Positions 16,236-24,185 of a DNA stretch of 33,779 nt are shown piece after piece. The notes under the pieces are model-generated. The model did not search any database and was not told the origin of the DNA. It was given only the letters and a program-made list of their open reading frames with translations. The DNA comes from Planctomycetota bacterium (GTDB taxonomy: Bacteria > Planctomycetota > UBA1135 > GCA-002686595). The first letter of the stretch is position 1. Every line of letters begins with the position of its first letter. Where the stretch lies: NCBI GenBank assembly GCA_016220035.1, contig JACRIO010000130.1, positions 1 to 33,779 of the forward strand, in the 5' to 3' direction. The position numbers and the translations under genes were made by a program.

Positions 16236-17090
16236 ATGAGTACATTCCGAGCCGCGCTGTTCCTCGCCCTCGCCGTTCCGGCGTCGGCCGACGTCCTGCT
16301 CACGCGCAACGTCCACACGGACGAGGTGCAGACGCCGCAGGGCGCGAAGCCCGCGAAGGACGAGGCGCAGACGATCTGGCTGACCAAGGACAAGGTGCGC
16401 ATCGAGGCCGGGCAGCTCGTGTGCATCGTGCGGCTCGACCAGAAGAAGCTACACGTGCTCCACCCGGCGGACGGCAGCTACAGCACGGTCGATTTGCCCG
16501 TGAACCTCGCGAGCCACGTCGCGCCCGACCAACAGGCCGACTACGAGAAGATCCTGCACCGCCTCTCCATCACCACGCTCGTGACGCCGACCGACGAAGT
16601 GGAGCGCGTCAAAGGCTGGGCCGCCAAGAAGTACAAGGTGCAGCTGTCTTCGCAAGGCATGACGTCCGAGGAGTCGCTCTGGACCACGAAGGACGTCGAG
16701 GTCGACTGGAGCACCTACTGGGAAGCGCAGACCGCGGTGCGCTGCCTGCAACCCGGCGGCGAGGCGTACGCGACGGAGATGCGCAAGAACGAGGGCATCG
16801 TTGTCAAGGCCGACAAGGTGCGCACCAGCGGCGACGTGAAGGTGCACACGGTCGAGGAGCTCGTCTCCGCCGAGCGCAAGGAAGCGCCCGAGGGTCTCTA
16901 CGAACCGCCGAAGGAGTTCACGCAGAAGCCGTTCGACACGATCGCCGAGGTGCGCCGCATGATGGGTCCGCGCTCGAACGCGGGTCCCGGCGACGCGCCG
17001 CCGCCGAAGGGCGACGACGAGAAGAAGGACGGTCCGCGCCGCCGCAAGGAAAAGGAAGGCACGGGCGGCGACGAGAAGAAGGGCGGCTGA
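16236..17090 (+). CDS. Secreted DUF4412-like protein
   Basis: A 284-residue exported protein. Signal peptide MSTFRAALFLALAVPASA at residues 1-18. The next ~90 residues follow the DUF4412 pattern of a lipoprotein-carrier-like sheet: TIWLTKDKVRIEAG, IVRLDQKKLHVLHPADGSYSTVDLP. The C-terminal 45 residues are Lys/Glu/Gly/Pro-rich and probably disordered. Two ATGs compete (16230, 16236). The purine box GAGGAG at 16224-16229 touches the first but sits 6 nt from the second, so 16236 is preferred. Function is unknown; the family is periplasmic. It is divergent from the small gene ending the pilT unit and has its own candidate promoter. Confidence 0.75.
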   Translation: MSTFRAALFLALAVPASADVLLTRNVHTDEVQTPQGAKPAKDEAQTIWLTKDKVRIEAGQLVCIVRLDQKKLHVLHPADGSYSTVDLPVNLASHVAPDQQADYEKILHRLSITTLVTPTDEVERVKGWAAKKYKVQLSSQGMTSEESLWTTKDVEVDWSTYWEAQTAVRCLQPGGEAYATEMRKNEGIVVKADKVRTSGDVKVHTVEELVSAERKEAPEGLYEPPKEFTQKPFDTIAEVRRMMGPRSNAGPGDAPPPKGDDEKKDGPRRRKEKEGTGGDEKKGG

Positions 17091-17161
17091 GCACGCGCAC
17101 TCGTCGCGAGCCGTTCGAGCGCGCGCTCGGACGGCTCGCCCCGTTTCGAAGCGGGATGATC

Positions 17162-17261
17162 GAGGCGAGTCGATCGAGGCGGATCGGTCGAGGCAGAACG
17201 GTCGAAGGCGAACCTGTCGAGGGCGGATCGGTCGAAGCGGACGATGCGAAGCCGACCCAGC
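17162..17261. repeat. 14-15-bp degenerate tandem repeat (minisatellite), seven units
   Basis: Consecutive units of 14-15 bases, consensus GAGGCGGATCGGTC, occupy 17162-17175, 17176-17189, 17190-17203, 17204-17218, 17219-17233, 17234-17247 and 17248-17261. The last two are the most diverged. The array lies in the 283-nt gap between the DUF4412-like and crotonase genes and is not in a credible reading frame. Confidence 0.7.
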
Positions 17262-17373
17262 ATCGCGGACGCTTCGAGATGGACACCCCTCGGCGGAGGA
17301 ATCGACGCGACCGACTCGAAGCCCTTGCCCGCCGCGCCGCGCGCCGTCACGATCCCGCCCTCGGAGGAACGCG

Positions 17374-18075
17374 ATGCACACGATCCGCATGAACCACCCG
17401 GGCAAGAACGCGCTGTCGACGAAGCTCATGACCTGGATCGAGGAGGAGCTCGAGCGCGCCGGGGACCAGCCGATCCTCCTCACGGGCAGTGCGGATGCGT
17501 TCTGCGCCGGCCTCGACCTGCGGGAGATCGCGAGCCTCGGCCGCGGCGCGCTGGAGCGCTTCCTGCGCCAGATCGACCGCATCGCGGCGCGGCTCTACGA
17601 CCATCCCGCGCCCGTCGTCGCCGCGGTGAACGGCCACGCGATCGCGGGCGGCGCGGTGCTCATGACCTGCTGCGATTGGCGCGTCGCGACGACGAACCCG
17701 AAGACGCGCATCGGCGTGAACGAGGTCGCGCTCGGCGTCTGCTACCCGCCGAAGATCCTCAAGATCCTGCTCCACCGCATCTCCGCGCAGAACCGCGCGC
17801 GCCTCTTGCTCGGAGCGCATCTCCACGCGCCCGCGGATGCGCTCGAGGTCGGACTCGTCGACGAACTCGCCGACGACGTCGACGCCGCCGCCGCGAAGCG
17901 CATCGCCGAACTCTCCGCGCATCCGCGCGCGGCCTACGCGCACACGAAGGCGCTCTTGCGCCGCGGCGTCACGACGCTCGGCGCGGAGGACGAGCGGCGC
18001 TTCACCGAGATGGAGCTCCCGTTGTGGATCTCCGACGTCGTGAAGGAGCGCGTGCAGGCCGTGCTGAAGCGCTGA
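17374..18075 (+). CDS. Enoyl-CoA hydratase/isomerase (crotonase) family protein
   Basis: A 233-residue crotonase-fold protein. Seen: oxyanion-hole segments DAFCAGLDLREIASL (about residues 46-60) and AAVNGHAIAGGAVLMTCCDWRVA (about 84-106), then KTRIGVNEVALGVCYP. Crotonases act on acyl-CoA thioesters; the usual acid/base glutamate positions are occupied by NEVALG, compatible with hydratase or isomerase chemistry, but the substrate is open. It is slightly shorter than typical (~260) because the N-terminus begins at MHTIRMNHPGKNALS. ATG 17374 has GGAGGA (17363-17368) 5 nt upstream. The secreted peptidase starts 35 nt downstream. Confidence 0.88.
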   Translation: MHTIRMNHPGKNALSTKLMTWIEEELERAGDQPILLTGSADAFCAGLDLREIASLGRGALERFLRQIDRIAARLYDHPAPVVAAVNGHAIAGGAVLMTCCDWRVATTNPKTRIGVNEVALGVCYPPKILKILLHRISAQNRARLLLGAHLHAPADALEVGLVDELADDVDAAAAKRIAELSAHPRAAYAHTKALLRRGVTTLGAEDERRFTEMELPLWISDVVKERVQAVLKR

Positions 18076-18098
18076 ACGCGCGTTCCCGCGTTCGCGAG

Positions 18099-18104
18099 TA
18101 CGAT
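18099..18104 (+). promoter_or_regulatory. TACGAT hexamer 6 nt before ATG 18111 (putative leaderless promoter)
   Basis: TACGAT matches TAnnnT, with the 6-nt gap GCGGGG before ATG. It would give the peptidase gene its own near-leaderless transcript even though the crotonase ends only 35 nt upstream. Confidence 0.4.
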
Positions 18105-18110
18105 GCGGGG

Positions 18111-20657
18111 ATGCCCAACGCGCATCCTCGCTTCCTCGAGCTCGTCCTGGCGTCCGCGTGCGCCATCACGGCGCTCGCCGGCTCCGCGTCCGCGCAGGAC
18201 GCCGCCGCGTCGAAGCCGAGCGCAGCACCCGAGGTGCGCTTCCTCGTGAAGGACTGGCTCGTGCTCCCCGCGACGGACAAGAGCGGCCGCCGTCCATTCA
18301 ATGCGAGCGCACCGTTCGCGCGCTACCTGCTCGCGCCCGGCTCGGCGACGCCGACGGCGGGCGAGGAGCTCGTCGGCGACCTCGGCGAGAAAAAGGCGTG
18401 GGCCGCGGCCAAGACCGACGAGCACGGCCGCGTCGACGGAGACTTCGCGTGGGCGTTCGCGACGGTCGAATCGGCGACGGAGTGCGTGAGGATGGCCGAC
18501 CTGCAGGGCGCCGGCCGGCTCTACGTGAACGGCGCGGGCTTCGCGGGCGACCTCTACGGCTACGGGTTCCGCGGTGTGCCGGTCGCGCTGCGCGCCGGGA
18601 AGAACGCGGTCTTCGTCGGCGGAGTGCGCGGCGGAGTGCGCCTCGAGCTGTGGAGCCCGAGCGAGCGCGTCGTCGTCGGCGGCTGGGACGTCACGAAACC
18701 GATGCTCGTGGCCGGCGTTCAACCGAGTCCGCTCTTCGCCGGAGTGCCGGTGATGAACGCGACGCGCGAGACGATCGCGGTGACGCTCGGCGCCGGCGGC
18801 GCGACGGCGGGCGCGAAGCCGCGCTTCGAGCTGCGTTCCGCGCTCGGACCCACGCTCCCGCCGCTGTGTTTGGACAAACCGCTGCTCGAGATCGCCTGGA
18901 TCGCCGACGCGCCGAAGGAGCCGGGCAAGGTCGTCTACCCGCTCCTCGTCGACGGCCGCGAGCACCCGTTCGAGCTCGAGGTCGTCGCGAGCTCCGCCGC
19001 GCGCCGCATCACGTTCCCGTCGCGCGTCGACGCTTCCGCGCAGGAGTGCAGCGTGCTCCCTGCGCTCCAGCCGACGCGCAACGTCGTGCTCTCCCTGCAC
19101 GGCGCCAGTGTCGACGCCCTGAACCAAGCGCGGTCGTACTCGCCGAAGAAGGACTTCACCGTCGTCGCCCCGACGAACCGCCGGCCCTTCGGCTTCGACT
19201 GGCAGGACTGGGGTCGCGCGAACGCGTACGAAGCGCTCGCGGCCGCGATCCGGCCGCTCAAGGAAGGCGACGTCGACGTCTTCCTCACCGGCCACTCGAT
19301 GGGTGGGCACGGCACGTGGCACCTCGCCGCGAACGACCCCACGCGCTTCGTCGCGATCGCGCCGAGCGCGGGCTGGTCGAGCTTCGACAGCTACGGCGGC
19401 GGGACGCGCGACGGCGAGCTCGCGGCGCTCTGGCGCGGAGCGGACGGCGGTTCGGACACGCTCGGATTGATCGCGAACCTGATCGCGCTCCCGACCTTCA
19501 TCCTGCACGGCGAGGCCGACGACAACGTGCCCGTGAGCGAGGCGCGGAAGATGGAGAGCGCGTTGAAGGAACACGGGGGAACGCCCGTGGTCCACGTGCA
19601 GCCGGGCGCCGGTCACTGGTGGGACGGCGACGCCGCGGCGGGCGCGGACTGCGTCGACTGGCCCGCGATCTTCGATTCGTTCCGCGCCGCGAAGCCGCGC
19701 GCGATCGGCACGGCGCTCGACGCGGTCAGCGCGGATCCGTCCGTGCAGTCGGTGCTCGGCTGGTGCGAGCTCCTGCAGCCCGTCGAGTACGGCAGGCCGA
19801 TGCGCGTGCGATCCTCCGGCAACCCGTCGCAGCGCGAGCTCGTCGTCGGGACCGAGAACGTGCGCGCGTTCCGCTTCCATGCGTCGCCGAAGGGCTGGAG
19901 CGGGCTCGAGCTCGTGATCGACGGCGAGCGCATCGCGCTGAAGTCGTGGGACGTCGCCGGCGCGTTCGTGCGCACCTCGAAGGGCTGGCAGGCGTCCTCC
20001 TCCGACTACGACCCCGCGCGCCAGAAGTCGCCGGAGCTCTCCGGACCGTTCAAGCGCGCATTCGACCGCGGATTCGTGCTCGTGTACGGCACCGCGGGCG
20101 ACGAGCGCGAGGACGAGGAGCTCCTGGCCCGCGCGCGCTGCGACGCCGAGAGCTGGTGGTACCGCGGCAACGGCTCCGCGCGCGTCGTCAGCGACGCCGA
20201 GTTCGTGAAGCACGGCCTCGGAACCTGGATCTTCGGCATGGAGCTCGAGGACTTCGTGCCCAACGTGATCCTCTACGGCAACGCGGACACGAACGCGGCG
20301 TGGACGAAGCTCCTCCCCGGAGCGCCGATCGACGCGCGCCGCGGCTCGATGCGGCTCGGAACCAAGGAATGGAAGGGCGACGACCTCGCCGCGCTCTTCG
20401 TGCAGCCGCGCCGCGACGAGCAGGGCCGGACGATCGCGCTCGTCGGCGCGTTCGCGGACAGCGGCGTACGCGGAGCGCGCCTCGGATACGTCCTCGCGCC
20501 GTTCGCGTCGGGCGTCGGCTACCCCGACTACACCGTCTTCGACTCGAGCGTGCTCGCGAAGGCCGACGGCGGCGTGCTCGCGGCGGGCTTCTTCGACCAC
20601 GCGTGGAGGCTGACGGACCAGGGCTTCGTCCGCGCCGCTCCCGTCGAGCAACGCTGA
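18111..20657 (+). CDS. Secreted prolyl-oligopeptidase-like serine hydrolase
   Basis: An 848-residue exported alpha/beta hydrolase. Signal peptide to about residue 28 (CAITALAGSASAQ). A ~250-residue beta-rich N-terminal region (VRMADLQGAGRLYVNGAGFAG) precedes the hydrolase core. Catalytic triad candidates: Ser396 in GHSMGG (394-399), Asp470 or Asp471 in HGEADDNVPV, His502 in GAGHWWDGD. This order and spacing match prolyl-oligopeptidase/esterase families. About 340 further residues form a beta-rich C-terminal domain with LIVDGERIALKSW-like and NVILYGNADTNAAW segments. Likely a periplasmic or extracellular peptidase or esterase; the substrate is unknown. ATG 18111 is set by the signal peptide. 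Confidence 0.88.
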   Translation: MPNAHPRFLELVLASACAITALAGSASAQDAAASKPSAAPEVRFLVKDWLVLPATDKSGRRPFNASAPFARYLLAPGSATPTAGEELVGDLGEKKAWAAAKTDEHGRVDGDFAWAFATVESATECVRMADLQGAGRLYVNGAGFAGDLYGYGFRGVPVALRAGKNAVFVGGVRGGVRLELWSPSERVVVGGWDVTKPMLVAGVQPSPLFAGVPVMNATRETIAVTLGAGGATAGAKPRFELRSALGPTLPPLCLDKPLLEIAWIADAPKEPGKVVYPLLVDGREHPFELEVVASSAARRITFPSRVDASAQECSVLPALQPTRNVVLSLHGASVDALNQARSYSPKKDFTVVAPTNRRPFGFDWQDWGRANAYEALAAAIRPLKEGDVDVFLTGHSMGGHGTWHLAANDPTRFVAIAPSAGWSSFDSYGGGTRDGELAALWRGADGGSDTLGLIANLIALPTFILHGEADDNVPVSEARKMESALKEHGGTPVVHVQPGAGHWWDGDAAAGADCVDWPAIFDSFRAAKPRAIGTALDAVSADPSVQSVLGWCELLQPVEYGRPMRVRSSGNPSQRELVVGTENVRAFRFHASPKGWSGLELVIDGERIALKSWDVAGAFVRTSKGWQASSSDYDPARQKSPELSGPFKRAFDRGFVLVYGTAGDEREDEELLARARCDAESWWYRGNGSARVVSDAEFVKHGLGTWIFGMELEDFVPNVILYGNADTNAAWTKLLPGAPIDARRGSMRLGTKEWKGDDLAALFVQPRRDEQGRTIALVGAFADSGVRGARLGYVLAPFASGVGYPDYTVFDSSVLAKADGGVLAAGFFDHAWRLTDQGFVRAAPVEQR

Positions 20658-20668
20658 TCCGCGCGGCA

Positions 20669-20709
20669 GTGCTCCGGGCCCCGGGCGAAGCACGCTTCGA
20701 GCGCTCGAA
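20669..20709. terminator. Hairpin cluster between convergent genes
   Basis: GTGCT (20669-20673) pairs with AGCAC (20689-20693) around a partly self-complementary CCGG-rich loop. It is followed by the perfect 14-base palindrome TTCGAGCGCTCGAA (20696-20709). Both sit in the 61-nt gap between the convergent stops at 20657 and 20719. There is no T-tract. Confidence 0.4.
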
Positions 20710-20718
20710 CGCTCGTGT

Positions 20719-22320
20719 TCAGCGCCCGCGCTCGAGCAACGCGCGGTGCGCAGCGAGCCAAGGATGACGCGGAGCCTTCTTCTCGATCTGCGCGAGCATC
20801 GCGCGCGCGTCGTCGTCGCGCCGGAGGTCGTGCAGCGCCTCGACGATGCCGAAGGCGGCGGGAAGGAACAGCGGCTGGAGCTCGAGCGCGCGGCGGTAGA
20901 GGCCGAGCGCGCGCTCCGCCTCGCCGCGGCGGCGCAGGAGGTTCGCGTGGTTGTGCAGGACCTCGGCGTAGTCGGCGTGGATCGCGAGCGCCGCCTGGTA
21001 CTCGCGCTCCGCGCCCGCGTCGTCGCCTTCGGCCGCGAGCTGCGCGCCGAGGTTGAAGCACGCTTTCGCGCTGCGCGGCGCCTCGACGACCTGCGCGCGA
21101 AAGAACGTGCCCGGGTCGCGCCACGTCGCGTTGCGCGCCCACGATGCACCGAGGTTCGCGAGGACCAGCGCCGCGGCGAGCGTGAGGCCGAGCGCGCGGT
21201 TCCGTCGAAGGATCCAGGCGATCCCGAGCCCGAGCAGCGCGCAGACGAACAGCGAGGGCGCGTAGGCGAGCCGCTCGGCGCGCGCCGTGCCGACGAGGAA
21301 CAGGAGGTTGCTCGCGGGCCCGAACAGGGCCGCGTAGCCGAGCGCGCTGAACGCGATCGCCCGGCCGCGCGGCCACGCACGCACGGAAGCGATCGTCACG
21401 AGGATCAGCGCGCCCGCGAAGGCGATCACGCGCGCGTCGCCGAACCCGCGCGCGAACGCGAGCTGCGCCAGACTCGCGTCGGACGCGAAGCCGATCGGGA
21501 CCAGCATCAGGCGCAGGTAGTCGAGCTGCACCGCGCACGCGGTGAGCACGCGCTCGTACGCGCTCGCCGCCACGAGCGGGTTGTCGATCACGGAGATCGA
21601 CGCCGTCGCGCCGCGGATCACGCTCCACCGCGCGACGAGGAACACCGCGAGCGCGCCGAGCGTGAACACGACGCGCGTCCAAGTCGGCCGCTCGCGCTTC
21701 ACGAGCAGGTCCAGCCCGAACGCGACCGCCAGGAACCCGACCGCGGACTCCTTGCAGAGGAGCGCCGCGAGAAAGCAGACCGACGCGAGCCAGGTCGGCG
21801 CGCGCCGCGCGTGCAGGAGCACGAAACCGAGCCCGAAGCCGAGCGCCAGCGTCTCGGACCGCCCCGTGATCGGCGCCAGCGCCTCGACGTGGATCGCGAG
21901 CACCGCGAACGAGGCCGCCCCGATGCACGCCGCCGCGCGCGAGAGGCCGAGCACGCGCAGGAAGAGCAGCACGAGCACGCTCGCCGCCGCGTGGAAGACC
22001 GCGTTCGCGACGTGAAAGCCCGTCACGGACTCGAACGGGAGACCGAAGCGCTCGTTGAGCCACCCGTTCACCCCGAGCGACCAGCTCGCGAGCGGCCGGT
22101 AGAGCGCGCTCCCGGGCCGCGCCTCCCCCCACCACGTCGACGCCCAGAGCCCGGGCAGATCGAAGGGCGCGCGCAACGCCGGGTCGTCGATCAGCACGCG
22201 GTCGTCGTAGACGATTTGGTTCGCAAGCGTGTTCGCTTGCGCGAGGAGCGCGAGCCCGGCGACGAGCGCGAGCTCCTTCCAACTCGCGCGCTCGTGCACG
22301 TCTCCATGCTCGCCATCCAT
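20719..22320 (-). CDS. TMTC-like GT-C membrane protein with C-terminal TPRs
   Basis: A 533-residue membrane protein with about ten hydrophobic segments, then TPRs from residue ~417 to 516 (ACFNLGAQLAAEGDDAGAER, LHNHANLLRRRGEAERALGL). The N-terminal part has the TMTC/O-mannosyltransferase-like pattern: YDDRVLIDDPALRAP, YRPLASWSLGVN, FHVANAVFHAAASVLVLLFL, LAIHVEALAPITGRSETLAL, CKESAVGFLAVAFG. Animal TMTC1-4 are ER O-mannosyltransferases of this layout, so a lipid-linked-sugar glycosyltransferase role at the bacterial membrane is a reasonable inference, not proven. The start is ATG 22320, after which MDGEHGDVHERASWKELA leads into the first membrane segment. The preceding TACCTT hexamer suggests a leaderless start. 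Confidence 0.85.
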   Translation of the reverse strand: MDGEHGDVHERASWKELALVAGLALLAQANTLANQIVYDDRVLIDDPALRAPFDLPGLWASTWWGEARPGSALYRPLASWSLGVNGWLNERFGLPFESVTGFHVANAVFHAAASVLVLLFLRVLGLSRAAACIGAASFAVLAIHVEALAPITGRSETLALGFGLGFVLLHARRAPTWLASVCFLAALLCKESAVGFLAVAFGLDLLVKRERPTWTRVVFTLGALAVFLVARWSVIRGATASISVIDNPLVAASAYERVLTACAVQLDYLRLMLVPIGFASDASLAQLAFARGFGDARVIAFAGALILVTIASVRAWPRGRAIAFSALGYAALFGPASNLLFLVGTARAERLAYAPSLFVCALLGLGIAWILRRNRALGLTLAAALVLANLGASWARNATWRDPGTFFRAQVVEAPRSAKACFNLGAQLAAEGDDAGAEREYQAALAIHADYAEVLHNHANLLRRRGEAERALGLYRRALELQPLFLPAAFGIVEALHDLRRDDDARAMLAQIEKKAPRHPWLAAHRALLERGR

Positions 22321-22328
22321 CGCGGCGC

Positions 22329-22334
22329 AAGGTA
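22329..22334 (-). promoter_or_regulatory. TACCTT hexamer 8 nt before ATG 22320 (putative leaderless promoter)
   Basis: On the minus strand TACCTT is followed by GCGCCGCG and then ATG. It fits TAnnnT with an 8-nt gap, and the gap has no Shine-Dalgarno. No -35 box is seen. Confidence 0.45.
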
Positions 22335-22576
22335 TCGAGCCCGACGCGACGGTCCCAGGCCCGCGTGGGCACGAGTGCGTCATGCGCGAACCGATCGCCG
22401 GCTTCGAACCGTCGCCGCTCGAGCTCGCCACGCGCCGCCGGCGCGCCTCGATCGACGAAGCGGCCGTGGATCGGGGGCTGGTGGCACGTCGGGAGCCGTC
22501 GATGCACGCCGGGCCGACGCGCGGAGCGATGCCCGCGGACTCGAATCGACGACCTGGGCAGCGCGGGTGCCTCGTT

Positions 22577-22593
22577 CCGGCGCCCAGCGCCGG
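22577..22593 (-). terminator. Hairpin after the HEAT/discoidin-like gene
   Basis: CCGGCGC (22577-22583) pairs perfectly with GCGCCGG (22587-22593) across a 3-nt loop, 12 nt beyond the stop codon of the minus-strand gene ending at 22606. There is no T-tract. Confidence 0.4.
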
Positions 22594-22605
22594 CAATCCC
22601 TGCCG

Positions 22606-24045
22606 TCAACGCCCTTCGATGAACAGCCTGCCGCTCGTGAACTCGAGCGCGCGTCCGCCGTTGCCGCGCTGCGCATAGGTCGAGGACGCGGAGGCACCCG
22701 TCGCCCACTGACGGCCGCCGATCCCGAGGACCTCGACCGCATCGATCTCGTTCCATCCCTCCGTGCGATTCGTGTCGAGCACGAGGCGCAGTGTCTGCGT
22801 GCGGAAGGTCGTCGGCGCGAAGCGGATCTCGAGCGGCCCGCTCCCGCCCGAGTTCGCCGATCCGCTCCACAGCACGTGCCACGTCCCTCCGGTGTCGCGC
22901 GCGCGCAGCTCGCTGATCGCGCCGGGAGCGCAGGTCTCGTGCGCGTTCACGCCGGTGATGCGGTCGGCGGCCGCGTATTCGAGCTGCAGCCATTGCACGC
23001 CCATCTCCGGATCGAGCGGGGCCCATGCATGCGGGTCGTCACGCTTGGGATCCGCGTTGGGCGCGCCCGTCGCCTGCGTCGCCGACCACGGAGGCACCGT
23101 CTGCTGCGCGTCGCGCGCGCCGCCGAGCGCCGCGATCACGGCGGGATCGGTCTCGACGCGCAGCCAGTCCTCCACGAAGCGCTGGAACGGCGGCTCGACG
23201 AACTCGCCGATGCGTTGCGCGGCCGGAAGCCGCACGGGTTGCGCGAGCTGCGCAGCGCGCTGGAAGAACGCGAGCGCGGCGTCGAGGTCCGCCCCGTCGA
23301 GCAGCGCGACGAGCAGCTTCGCGGACGCCTCGTCCGGCGCCGAGAACAAGAGCCGCACGAGCACCTGGTTCGCGCGCTCGCCGGCGATCTTCAGTAGAGC
23401 GCGCAACGCGGCCTGGATCTCCGACGGGCGTCCGAGACGCCACACCAGGGCCTCGAGGTGCGGCGAAGCGTCCGCGTCTCCGATCCGCCCCCACGCCTCG
23501 ATGGCCGCGAGCGACAGCGGTTCGAGCTCGTCGGCGCGCAGGATCGCGACGAGCGTGTCGATCACGCGCCCGTCGCCGCGAAAACGCGCCTTGCCGAGCA
23601 TCCGCACGAGCGCGAGCCTCAGTCCGAGCGGCCGACCGGCATCGGTGACGAGCCCCGAGACCGGTTCGACCAACTCCGTCACGTACGCGTCGACGATCAG
23701 CCGAAAGTACTCCGACCCCTCGCCGCCCGCGTCGAAGGACGCGACGTACTGATCGAGGTACCACACCGCGCCGTGCTCGCGCGCCTCGGCCGGCACGGAG
23801 ACGTTCGGTGCCTGGCGCTGCACGGGCGCACGCTCCTCGACCGCATCGAGCGGAGCACTCGATCGCCGTTCGAGCGCCTCGAGCCTCCGCGCCACCTCGT
23901 CGAGCCGCGCCTCGATGCGCGCCGCGCGCTCCACGAGCTCCGCATCCGCGACCCGCGCCGGCTCGGGCCGCTCCGTCCGCAGTACGAGCACGAGCGCGAC
24001 CGCCGTCGCGAGCAGGATCGAGAGCACGACCGCGAGCGTCTTCAT
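22606..24045 (-). CDS. Membrane-anchored HEAT-repeat protein with a discoidin-like C-terminal domain
   Basis: A 479-residue protein anchored or exported by its hydrophobic N-terminus (residues 1-22, TLAVVLSILLATAVALVLVL). A short coiled coil follows (ELVERAARIEARLDEVARRL, about 36-62). Residues ~100-290 are alpha-helical HEAT-like repeats (LGLRLALVRMLGKARF, LSLAAIEAWGRIGDADASPH, IQAALRALLKIAGERANQVL). Residues ~330-450 form a beta domain resembling F5/8 type C/discoidin ligand-binding folds (VQWLQLEYAAADRITGVNAHE, LRLVLDTNRTEGWNEIDAVEVLG). It probably acts in the periplasm in binding or scaffolding; no catalytic motif is seen. ATG 24045 has GGAGG about 8 nt upstream and TAGGAT 42 nt upstream, so it has a normal leader. 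Confidence 0.75.
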   Translation of the reverse strand: MKTLAVVLSILLATAVALVLVLRTERPEPARVADAELVERAARIEARLDEVARRLEALERRSSAPLDAVEERAPVQRQAPNVSVPAEAREHGAVWYLDQYVASFDAGGEGSEYFRLIVDAYVTELVEPVSGLVTDAGRPLGLRLALVRMLGKARFRGDGRVIDTLVAILRADELEPLSLAAIEAWGRIGDADASPHLEALVWRLGRPSEIQAALRALLKIAGERANQVLVRLLFSAPDEASAKLLVALLDGADLDAALAFFQRAAQLAQPVRLPAAQRIGEFVEPPFQRFVEDWLRVETDPAVIAALGGARDAQQTVPPWSATQATGAPNADPKRDDPHAWAPLDPEMGVQWLQLEYAAADRITGVNAHETCAPGAISELRARDTGGTWHVLWSGSANSGGSGPLEIRFAPTTFRTQTLRLVLDTNRTEGWNEIDAVEVLGIGGRQWATGASASSTYAQRGNGGRALEFTSGRLFIEGR

Positions 24046-24087
24046 CGCGCGAACCTCCGGCGCGGCGCCCGCCGCGACTTCGGGCTC

Positions 24088-24093
24088 ATCCTA
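24088..24093 (-). promoter_or_regulatory. TAGGAT hexamer 42 nt before ATG 24045 (leadered promoter candidate)
   Basis: The same hexamer as before the methyltransferase gene, but 42 nt upstream and followed by a GGAGG ribosome-binding site about 8 nt from ATG. It serves as a contrast to the start-adjacent hexamers. Confidence 0.35.
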
Positions 24094-24104
24094 CGCGTGT
24101 CGCC

Positions 24105-24141
24105 GCGCAAAGAACGAGGGGCGGCCCTTTCGGACCGCCCC
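24105..24141 (-). terminator. Intrinsic terminator of the secreted-protein gene at 24186
   Basis: On the minus strand GGGGCGGTCC, tetraloop GAAA, then GGGCCGCCCC: a 10-bp stem (24141-24132 with 24127-24118) containing one G-U pair. It is followed by TCGTTCTTT, the most T-rich run after any hairpin in the window. It starts 44 nt after the stop codon. Confidence 0.7.
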
Positions 24142-24185
24142 CGACTTTCGTGCTGGGCGAAAAGCAGCTCCGCCCCGCCCGCGTC

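Noticed and set aside
22321-22605. A coding extension of the TMTC-like gene upstream of 22320
   Set aside because: The 92 extra residues are Arg/Ser-rich with no membrane or domain character, and TACCTT sits next to ATG 22320.
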